64,000 bases of DNA from Paragorgia papillata (lineage: Eukaryota; Cnidaria; Anthozoa; Scleralcyonacea; Coralliidae), in the NCBI GenBank assembly GCA_035771165.1, contig JAWNZC010000320.1, positions 930,001 to 994,000 of the forward strand, written 5' to 3'. The notes below the pieces were generated by a model. It was not told the DNA's origin. It searched no databases and worked only from the letters and a program-made list of their open reading frames with translations. Every line of letters begins with the position of its first letter. The first letter of the stretch is position 1. Below, piece after piece: positions 56,236-64,000 of this stretch. Both the position numbers and the translations under genes were made by a program.

Positions 56236-57660
56236 CTTATTTAGAAAAGGTCATTCCACTTCTACATCAATGTTAACTACAACTAATTCATGGCTCATTA
56301 ATATGGATTCCGGTTTAATAAACGGAATAATCTTTCTTGATTTGTGCAAAGCTTTCGACACAATAGACCATGAAATCTTAATTAGAAAATTGTATTTATA
56401 TGGTATTAGAGATTCTGCTTTAATGTGGTTTAGATCATATCTTTCACAACACACACAGATTTGTAAAATAAATGGTGTAACCTCGTCACCCAAATCTATT
56501 GAATGCGGTGTTCCTCAGGGGTCAAACTTAGGACCCCTTCTCTTCTTGCTATATATTAATGATCTTCCAAATTGTTCAGATAAATCTGTCCCGGCCATGT
56601 ATGCCGACGATACAAATATAACTACAAGCGGAGAGACTATTAATGAGTTAGAAGATAAGCTAAATTGTGAATTGAGTAAAGTTCACAATTGGCTTCTTGT
56701 TAATAAACTAACAGTTAATGTCGGTAAAACAGAATACATGATAATTGGCACACGGCAAAGATTATCACGTAACAACCATGACCCAAAAATTCAAATAGGA
56801 GGAATAGATTTAAAACGGGTCTCGGTTACAAAGAGTTTAGGGATTCTAGTTGATGAAAATTTAAACTGGAATCAACAAATAGACAACATCAGCAAAAAAG
56901 TTTCAAAGGGAATTGGAATTTTAAGACGCGTGAAACAATATATTTCACGGCAGTCTTTACAGACAATATACCAATCGCTAATTTTACCTCATTTTTATTA
57001 TTGCTCTATGGTTTGGGGGAATTGCAACCAATCGTTAAAAAACAAGTTGCAAAAACTCCAAAACGGAGCTGCTAGAGTAATAACAGGGGACACATATGAT
57101 GTTCGTTCATATGAAATATTAGCCAACTTAGGATGGAAAACATTAGAAGAAAGAAGAGAGGAACAAATTACATCCTATGTAAGAAAGGCTTTAAACGATA
57201 ATTGTCCTCCAAATATTACATCTATGTTCAAAATTTCGAATAATACTAACTATAACCTAAGAAGTAATAACAATATGCTGATGTTGTCTAAACCAAAAAC
57301 CAATGCTATGAAGAGAAGTTTTGGCTGTTGCGGCTAAAATCTGGAACAAACTCCCTAGTTTGACAAAGAAAAATGTTTTAGGAAAATGTAATTAGCAGCA
57401 ACTTGATAACACCATTATTTTTGTCACTATTTTTATATCTTAATGTTTTTAGATATTTTGTAAATAATTTGTAATATAATATTTTAATCTTTTAGATTTT
57501 TTTTGGATTTTTTTTTTTAAATATTTATATATAACATTCAAACACGGCCTAATGAAAAGCAACCATTTTTATTTTTATGCCATTGTATTTCTATTTATTG
57601 TATTTATATCTTAAGGTTGATTAGCTACCGTGTATAAATATTTTTAAATAAATAAATAAA
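56236..57660 (+). pseudogene. 5'-truncated non-LTR retrotransposon (CR1/L2-like RT)
   Basis: It begins inside the RT (HSTSTSMLTTTNSW). A 355-codon frame then carries FLDLCKAFDTIDHE, CGVPQGSNLGPLLFLLYIND, the catalytic YADDT (residues 111-115), NKLTVNVGKTEYM, SLGILVDENLNW and LQKLQNGAARVITG. Near 57323 a one-base shift ends the frame early, and the other frame continues AVAAKIWNKLPSL. The 3' end has AATAAATAAATAAATCA. No endonuclease domain precedes it. It is a typical 5'-truncated insertion in the glutaredoxin-like gene's second intron, on the same strand. The RT motifs are intact, but the element is not autonomous. Confidence 0.88.
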
Positions 57661-58371
57661 TCACAGCGTGCGTAAGATGCAACCTATTTTATAAATATAT
57701 TTAGTATAAATTTACACGTTTATAATGCAAATCCTCGAATTTCATTGGCTATTGCAGGAGTTTATAATTGGTGATATAAACCTCTGGCATAAACCAATGA
57801 AAGTCATTCTTTTAAAAAAATTGACCAATGACAAAATGCGTAGTATAGCACGAACAGTGATCATTAGAGTCAGTGGTTGTTCTGTTAAGCAACAATGGCG
57901 CCGAAATTATAACGGGGTGGGCAAGTGAAAGAAGAAATTGAACATTTATGCGAAGCAATACGTTCTACAGAAAACAAAAACGGCTACAAAATGGTTAGAA
58001 TGGAAATTATTAATTGTAAGATCGATTAATTGTAAGATCGAAATAACTGCAAACAAAACACATTTCAAAATTACGCTAGCTGTTGACAAGATTTCGTGAT
58101 GTAAACTATATGCTAAATTGAATGTTTCTTTCAACTTTTTGTCACTTTTACAAAACAAATGAGTGGATATATATTGTTTCAATATTGTACATGAAAATCC
58201 ATGCTAAATTATGCAAGAAAACTTTTCTTTTTCATCAATTACTGTATGGGCCAAGGAGATGTCCGAAATGACTGTTGAACGTTTGTTGTTGGCTGTTAAA
58301 AAATGTATTAAACGAGCCTCAAAGAATATGTTATGGTCGAGAATTTATTTAACTTTTGTTGGTAAATTTAT
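57661..58371. other. No recognised gene
   Basis: Short frames on both strands show no family motif. A small direct repeat TAATTGTAAGATCGA occurs twice near 58012-58042. Confidence 0.5.
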
Positions 58372-58462
58372 ACTAAAACAATTAGACAACTCGCCCTCGT
58401 TTTCTATGAGCCATTTGACTATTCGCTCATAGAAAACTCGTGATCGTTGTCTAATTGTTAAA
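58372..58462. repeat. Palindrome, ACAATTAGACAACTCGCCCT arms
   Basis: AACAATTAGACAAC...CTCG and CGTTGTCTAATTGTT pair, with TTTTCTATGAGC and GCTCATAGAAAA forming the inner stem. Confidence 0.82.
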
Positions 58463-58479
58463 TATAAATATATAAACTA

Positions 58480-58602
58480 TTTCCCAGATTACGTCTCCCT
58501 TGCTTTTTCTACACGCGTGTAAAATGGACTCCACGCGTGTCGATAGTAGCACCCTCACCGGGCTCCGGGCCTTTGGCCCTACGCCCGGCTCGGGGATTAC
58601 CT
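58480..58602. repeat. CTACACGCGTGTAAAATGGA dispersed repeat, copy 2
   Basis: Collinear with 1590-1711: CCCTTGCTTTTTCTACACGC, GGACTCCACGCGTGTCGA, CACCCTCACCGGGCTCCGGG and CCCTACGCCCGGCTCGGGGA. Confidence 0.75.
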
Positions 58603-59365
58603 GTATACGTATTACCTAGTCACATGCATGCATGATCAGCAGGTTCTACATACGGACCAGACAAGCCATGTAGTGACCGCAAACTCAGATGAATTACTTG
58701 AAAAATATGATAATGCAGCCATTTGGATTAACACTGATTCGACTTTATATATTTAAAACTAAACTAGGACACTTTCTATTTCAGTCGGGGGAAAATAAGA
58801 AATAATAATAAAATAGATTTAAAGATGCCCATTCCTTGTAGGCTTATGTGTGCCGTAGAGCTGTACGTAATTTAAAAAAAAGGTAAAGCAATAGGAAATT
58901 AGAAATAAGTCAAATAAGAAAATGAACTATAAAGTCTCGAGTTAATAGTCCTTTCAGTCCGAGTGGATATAATCTTGTTCATTTTCATCTTTGTTGCTTT
59001 TCACGTTTTTTAAAGACCACTCTGTCCATGTAACCAACCACGTGCTCTGTGCTCCATGCAGTCCATTACCCTCATGTATGGGGCTCCTGAAACCCGGCCC
59101 CTAACGCTCGAGATACGTAGCATTTGCTACATATTTGCTACAGTGCTAATCCGGCACTGAGTATAGTAACTGTATATCGCGATCGCACATTTTTGTTTAA
59201 TCGTGCACATGGCATGAAAATTCACCCTAGTTCAGGCATTGAAATTTGTAGTATTTTGATATCCACGGAACACTAGGGTTTTTAGTTTTGGATACCAGAT
59301 GTCTTAATTTCAGTATCTTGACGGGATACCATGAAAATTTCGGTAGCGCACAGCCATGGGATTCG
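58603..59365. other. No recognised gene
   Basis: Nothing supported in this intronic stretch. Confidence 0.5.
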
Positions 59366-59369
59366 AAGT

Positions 59370-60520
59370 AACGTCTTACAAGATAACGTAACGTCTTACA
59401 ATGTAGCGTTACGTCTCACAATGTAGCGTTACGTCTTACAATGAGCGTACATTACCAGAAATTAATGACAAAATGGCCACCGCTTGAAAGCCAATTTACA
59501 TATATTCCTTAGAGGATGGCGTCCCATTTTCAACAGTAAATATACAAGGCGAATACATTAAAGTGAGAATTCTGCTTATTGAGTAGCTTGCCAACTATTT
59601 CCCGACCTCCTGATCTTAAACAACAACCATTATCCAATTATTCAGTCACTTATTTATTTTCATCAGGTATATCTACGATCTGCCAAATAGTGTTGAAAAT
59701 AGTAAACAAATAAGTCGGTCAAGCACCACTGGATTGCAGAGCCCGTAGGGCGAGGTCTGTGCAGAAAAGACCGAGGTCTAATATTTTTCCGTAATGACCA
59801 AGCGGCGATTTAGTCCTTAGGTTATTGAATTCACAAAATTTTTGCAGTTTGATTTCGTTGTTCTTGTGTAAACAAAATGGCATGCAAACCCCTTTATCGA
59901 CCGGCACGTGACGCGGCTCAGCCAATGAGAACACACGATTTCAACGGAAGTAACCTGTGTCATATAATAATATGGCGTAACGTCTTACAATATAGCGGAA
60001 CGCCGTATAATTATAAGTAATAGCATAAAAAGAGGTGTATTATCTATTAAACGTCCCGCTCGATGCGGGTCATTTGGTAAAATCCCCGAGGGCCGAAATG
60101 TTTGAAGGAATTTCTTTTGTTGTTACGTCCGTTGACGTCAAACCAGGTTTGATTAGTTCTAATCAGACCTGGTTTGATGTCAACGGACGTAGGATTAGTA
60201 AAAAATAAATTTTAATGATGTATATTAGTTGTTAATGAACAAAAGAAATTCCCGCAAAGATGATATTATTTAGCGTTATATCTTAAAATCAAGCGTAACG
60301 TCCTACAACATAGCGTAACGTTATATAATGGAACGTAATATCTTGGAATGTACCGTAATGTCTTACAGTGAAAACCGTCACGTCTTATAATGTAGCGTAA
60401 AGTCTTACAATAACGTATAATGTAGCGTTAATGTACAATCAAACGTACTGTATAACGTCTTACAATATAGCGTAACGTCTTATAATGTAGCACAACGTCT
60501 TACAATGTAGTGTAAAGGCC
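59370..60520. repeat. Interspersed 20-bp repeat GTAGCGTAACGTCTTACAAT
   Basis: Clusters at 59370-59460, 59970-60010 and 60285-60520 contain many copies of (A/T)GTAGCGTAACGTCTTACAA with small changes. The intervening DNA includes a palindrome at 60120-60195. The same word array occurs at 31485-31612. Confidence 0.82.
60120..60195. repeat. Palindrome, ACGTCCGTTGACGTCAAACC arms
   Basis: TACGTCCGTTGACGTCAAAC then CAGGTTTGATTAG is repeated inverted as CTAATCAGACCTGGTTTGAT then GTCAACGGACGTA. Confidence 0.88.
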
Positions 60521-60695
60521 TATCTACACGATACGATTGTCATTCTGCATGGCGTATGCCATTTTGTGTACGTACACAATTCTTGTTCATGATTCGATGG
60601 TGAATGTTGAAAAACGCCATTTACACGATCGACGGTGAATCACATACATCACGATGACAATCCTGCAGGACAATCGTATCGTGTAAATAGGCCTT
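60515..60695. mobile_element. 181-bp MITE, AAGGCCTATCTACACGATAC ends
   Basis: AAGGCCTATCTACACGATAC then GATTGTC and the inverse GACAATCGTATCGTGTAAAT then AGGCCTT form the ends. It sits within the 20-bp repeat zone. The target duplication is unclear. Confidence 0.75.
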
Positions 60696-60818
60696 AACGT
60701 CTTAGTTATATAAATAAAGGCGCGTTGAGACCGGTCACATGACAGAGTCATATAATAAAATGAGGTAAGTGATATTTTGCACGTGTTAAAACATTGCACT
60801 GCTCTTTTATATTTCTAG

Positions 60819-60986
60819 TTCATGTTGGAAGAGATTGACATCACCGCCCCGGAGAACAAGATGTGGTTTGATAAATATAAAAACGATATCCCTGTTTTTC
60901 ATTTTAATGGAAAATATCTTATGCGACATAAAGTTCATGAAGGGTTATTGGAAAGACGGTTAAGAGATTATGAAAAGACTCGGTAA
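60819..60986 (+). CDS. C5orf63: Glutaredoxin-like protein (C5orf63 homologue), exon 3
   Basis: The final exon, after acceptor TTTCTAG at 60818, gives 55 codons and a TAA at 60984-60986. It reads FMLEEIDITAPENKMWFDKY, KNDIPVFHFNGKYLMRHKVH and EGLLERRLRDYEKTR. IDIT..EN..W..KY..DIPVF is the conserved central part of the family, with the cis-Pro of the thioredoxin fold in DIPVF. NGKYLMRHKV matches the human NGQFLMMHRV. Joined to exons 1 and 2 in phase 0 it completes a 130-residue protein, the usual family length. No frame damage is seen, so this is an intact host gene. Confidence 0.93.
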   Translation, partial: FMLEEIDITAPENKMWFDKYKNDIPVFHFNGKYLMRHKVHEGLLERRLRDYEKTR

Positions 60987-61099
60987 TTATCACTGTATGT
61001 AATAAGTTTTTGGGGGGAAACGGCATATATTGAACAATTACTGACAACGAGCCCTAATTGTCTATGAGCTGTTACCAGAATTAGTTACTGCCTTGCGCG

Positions 61100-61859
61100 C
61101 AATCTCGTACCAAGTGCCTGTGATCCTTTTGGTCATCAAGGAACCGAGGCTTTGGGAAACTCCGATGAAACTTGTCATCTGATTGGTTAGTATAAATAAT
61201 GCGCACGTTGCTAACTTGTTTAATCGATTTCTCGACGTTCTGTAGACATAATTATACACGACAGACCCAAAATACAATTGAACACATGAAATAATTCAAA
61301 ATAGCAAAAAATAGATCCCGACATTTTACAAGTTAAAACTATTATTATTGTCGCTTCGTCGCTAAACAAACATCCATCGTCTGACTCGTGTCGTGATTCT
61401 TCGCAGTTTCGTCTCAGAACTTTAAAACTGATTATGTTAGAGAATACAAGGTCGATGTAGTTTAGTCAAAATTCCTGACAGAAATCGAAAGTATAATTCC
61501 TTACCTCAGTGGTTCAGCCGATCACTGCCGAGTGCCAACGGCGACGCGGACATATAAAAACACTCCCGTCAAATCGTCGGGTTGACGATTTAGAGAAAAG
61601 CTAAGAAAGACCATTTGTATCGCAACGCTTTGTCTAGAGCTTTGTAAAACATACTGGACCATCTTTATCGGCAAACAAATATTTTCCCTGGTCGTCGAAC
61701 AAGCTAAAGATCGTCAATGACAGTAACAAATTATAGGGAACTGGGAACCAGAGGACTGGGAACAAAAACCCAATTTTAGGGTTTTTTTCATCGGAGTTTC
61801 CCAGAGCCTCCGTTCCTTGGTAATGACCAAAAGGATCGCATGCTCTGGGTACGAGATTG
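61100..61859. mobile_element. 760-bp foldback element of the CAAYCTCGTACC family
   Basis: CAATCTCGTACC at the left and GGTACGAGATTG at the right, with long inner inverted stretches GATCCTTTTGGTCAT, AAGGAACCGAGGCT and GGGAAACTCCGATGAAA. Flanking 9-mers CCTTGCGCG and CCTTGCACA are a diverged target duplication. It lies 114 bp past the glutaredoxin-like stop codon, so its sequence may be part of that gene's 3' UTR. Confidence 0.75.
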
Positions 61860-62039
61860 CCTTGCACAGTGACTATTGCATCACAAGAAATTGTTCTTCA
61901 AAAGTGGTTTGGATTACGGTACTTATACGAAACTGCACTGACTTTACTCGTTTCAGTGTCCCCTTTGAGTAGTCATTTTGAAGTATGAGATTTTAGAATT
62001 TGTCGATTCATTGAACTGTTGATTATTCCTTTTGGGTCG

Positions 62040-62690
62040 AAATGGGGACCTGTTTGCTATGAGTGAAACTTGGTTAAATTCGACGTGGTCTGATAAGACG
62101 ACTACCAACTATTTCGTCGTGACAGGAAAATTAACAGAAGTGGAGGGGTTGCTATTTACACGAAGAATTCGTTATCCTGTCGTCAGATTAACTTTCTCGA
62201 CTCAACTAGTGATTTAGAACACATATGTCTAGAAATCAGGGAACATCAGATGGGTCAGAAGTTTTTATTCATTGTTATTTATCGACCGCCGAACTCATCA
62301 GCTGATTTTTATTCATATCTTACTGCATTAATGGATAAAGCTGTATGGGATTATATGAAGAGGTCATTGTTACTGGAGACTTTAACATTGATTTCTTAAC
62401 GGAAAAGCAGAACCGATTAATGAAGATCTTTCGAGATATTGGTATGAAGCAAGTGATCTTGGATCCAACTCGAGTAACTAGTTCTACGGCTACGTTAATC
62501 GATCATGTATATACTAATCAACCACAAAGAATAGTTGAAACACTAGTTCCTATTTATGGTTTGAGCCACCATTATCCTGTATGTTTTACTCATAAGTTCG
62601 GAACCGGAAAGTCAGCCAAGAACGACCATGAGACTATAGTATATCGAAATTTAAAGAACATGGATTTAAACAGTTTTTTTACGGGAGTAG
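62040..62690 (+). pseudogene. LINE endonuclease (EEP) fragment, frameshifted
   Basis: Pieces in different frames follow the order of a non-LTR endonuclease: LFAMSETWLN (62050s), LFIVIYRPPNSSADF (62260s), VIVTGDFNIDFLTEKQNRLM, ATLIDHVYTN and VPIYGLSHHYPVCF. The last motif is normally SDHxPV, and the Asp is His here, which would disable catalysis. It breaks off at a C homopolymer (62694-62713). No RT follows. Confidence 0.82.
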
Positions 62691-62714
62691 ATGACCCCCC
62701 CCCCCCCCCCCCCA

Positions 62715-62815
62715 TCGGGCGAACAAAGGGATGCCTCGTTAATATTCAGCGTGAGTCACGCATGACTCACGAATGACTCACGCCTGTGACATGATTGGGC
62801 AAGATTGGGATAATT
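62715..62815. repeat. CGTCACGCATGG repeat family, copy 3
   Basis: GGGATGCCTCGTTAATATTC, AGTCACGCATGACTCACG and TGACATGATTGGGCAAGATT follow the C homopolymer in the same order as at 51269-51425. Confidence 0.7.
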
Positions 62816-62980
62816 ATAGTATACATGAGACTATATAAGCTCGGACATTACGATGTTAGGATTACACCTGGTCTGGTCGGCTAAGTTTGTTGGACGAATC
62901 TATAATTGTTCGAGACTTTAGAGAAGGATTGGAACGTTTGTTGAAAGCATTAGAAAATTTACCGTCGGACTAGAATACCA

Positions 62981-63529
62981 ATGGAATGTTTACACGGTGA
63001 ACCTGCATCTTCGACAATTACACAGAAGGGCACGTTTTGGTTCTGTGGACAGAAACCTAGTTGCGAGTTCTTTTGCCCAGAAGAAGATTGCTACATGTTT
63101 GGAAAAGCCGTAGCCTCCTTCCATGAAAGTGGATGTATTATACATCCAAGGTGCTATGGCCATGGAAAACTAGCACAGATGCGAATGGTTAAAGATATAA
63201 AGATGAAGGAAAGTTACGGGAGACCATACTTTGTTTGCTCCGAACGAGGAAATCCCTGTTCGTTTTGGCAATGGGCTGATGTCTTCGAGGGTATCAAACC
63301 AATATGTCGACATGGTCTGATTTGTCGTACTAGCAAAGTCAAGAAAGAAAGTCCTAATCAAGGTCGTCTATTTTACTCGTGTCCCCACGAGAGAGAAAAC
63401 TGCTGTGACTTTTTCAAATGGAAACTGGAAGAAGATCCCCTTGAACCATTTTCCACTGTTCTCTTTAGTATGCCACCATCTTACAGATATACAGTCAAAA
63501 AGACTGGAGAGACATTCACGAGCCATTAA
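62981..63529 (+). CDS. Intronless protein with three GRF-type zinc fingers
   Basis: ORF of 182 codons from ATG 62981. Finger 1 has C3, H5, C22, C28 (WFCGQKPSCEFF). Finger 2 has C58, H61, C86, C93 (GRPYFVCSERGNPCSFWQW). Finger 3 has C109, H111, C134, C141/142 (GRLFYSCPHERENCCDFFKW). GRF fingers in NEIL3, APEX2, TOP3A and ZGRF1 bind single-stranded nucleic acid. Here nothing but fingers plus a tail (PFSTVLFSMPPSYRYTVKKT) is present. A TATA-like CTATATAAG lies about 150 bp upstream. The frame resumes right after the stop (TDHKKACEEYL...LEKLHIC), so the TAA at 63527 probably replaced a sense codon. It may be a host multigene-family member or a retrocopy. Confidence 0.78.
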   Translation: MECLHGEPASSTITQKGTFWFCGQKPSCEFFCPEEDCYMFGKAVASFHESGCIIHPRCYGHGKLAQMRMVKDIKMKESYGRPYFVCSERGNPCSFWQWADVFEGIKPICRHGLICRTSKVKKESPNQGRLFYSCPHERENCCDFFKWKLEEDPLEPFSTVLFSMPPSYRYTVKKTGETFTSH

Positions 63530-63639
63530 ACTGATCATAAGAAAGCCTGCGAAGAGTACCTTTTTCAAAAGTCGGTAAATGACTTGACTATAGAGTTGGA
63601 AAAACTGCACATTTGCTGAACATGTATAATTTTATATTC

Positions 63640-63715
63640 TAATTATCCCCGAGTGAGGGTGCTAATCTCGACACACGTGGAGTCCTTTTACACGCGTGGA
63701 CAAACGTGATATGCC
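63640..63715. repeat. CTACACGCGTGTAAAATGGA dispersed repeat, copy 3 (inverted, short)
   Basis: ATTATCCCCGAGTGAGGGTG then CTCGACACACGTGGAGTCC and TTTTACACGCGTGGAC are the inverse of the central part of 1590-1711. Confidence 0.65.
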
Positions 63716-64000
63716 AACGAATTTCTGTGATCTGAATATTTATTTATTTATTTGTATATATGTGAACAGGTGGGAAAATTGTCTTAACTGACCAAAAATC
63801 GCGGGCGCACTTGCTCTGTTTCTTTATTTTCGTTCAAAATGAGGTTCGTTCAGGTTTGAATGTTTTGTTAGCGCTATAGCTGAAATATTTGGTAAGCTGA
63901 AGAAGAGAAACTTTGGCGATTTAAAACTGGTTGTGATGACTTTCATGTGAGCTACATATTCCTATGATCGGAGTTATGGAAACCTTGGATTATTCGAGGA
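63716..64000. other. No recognised gene
   Basis: Nothing supported up to the window edge. Confidence 0.5.

Overview
This AT-rich window comes from an animal nuclear genome. Long GT-AG introns, dense tandem repeats and a mobile-element set of DIRS retroelements, GIY-YIG retroelements, Kolobok-like TTAA transposons, Mutator-like foldback elements and GRF-finger ORFs suggest an early-branching marine metazoan. I favour a cnidarian, by inference. There is no bacterial gene organisation. Two host genes are supported by spliced exons, and almost everything else is transposon-derived. | HOST GENES. A head-to-head pair starts near 47.5-47.8 kb. On the minus strand are the first three coding exons of an SLC9-family Na+/H+ exchanger (47376-47499, 15540-15648, 473-590). 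They read as one continuous 117-residue N-terminus with matching phases and resemble the SLC9C/SOS1-like branch. Its introns of 31.7 kb and 14.9 kb hold most of the mobile DNA. On the plus strand is a complete three-exon gene (47822-47989, 55317-55373, 60819-60986) for a 130-residue glutaredoxin-like protein, the C5orf63 homologue. The start codons are 322 bp apart, so a shared promoter with two strong palindromes is likely. | LAYOUT. 1-9.1 kb: a GIY-YIG retroelement tail, a Ty3/Gypsy integrase tail, and a minus-strand DIRS element split by a 2-kb Mutator-like element and a small MITE. 10.3-15.4 kb: a 5-kb element bounded by inverted repeats and arrays of the palindromic word AAGATCTT, carrying a broken BEN-domain gene. 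16-24.5 kb: a truncated relative of the same family, opened by two Kolobok-like elements and a MITE. One Kolobok transposase is broken and the other is an intact 681-residue ORF. 24.5-29.5 kb: a three-level nest, a GIY-YIG retroelement containing a TTAA long-inverted-repeat element containing a mariner. 32.2-40.5 kb: a full-length relative with flanking AAGATCTT arrays, an identically sized 37-nt first exon, and intact BEN exons. 41-47 kb: foldback elements and MITEs. 48-64 kb: introns of the glutaredoxin-like gene and its 3' flank, with a SINE, a DIRS gag fragment, a 1.5-kb purine/pyrimidine inverted repeat, a LINE reverse transcriptase, another Mutator-like foldback element, a LINE endonuclease, and an intronless triple GRF-zinc-finger ORF. 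| MOST NOTABLE. The BEN-domain element family with kilobase-scale subterminal arrays of a palindromic 10-11-mer is the best candidate for an undescribed system. Its BEN protein may recognise the arrays, but that is inference. Boundaries come from reading inverted repeats, target duplications and one paralogous empty site by eye. No alignment or database search was run.
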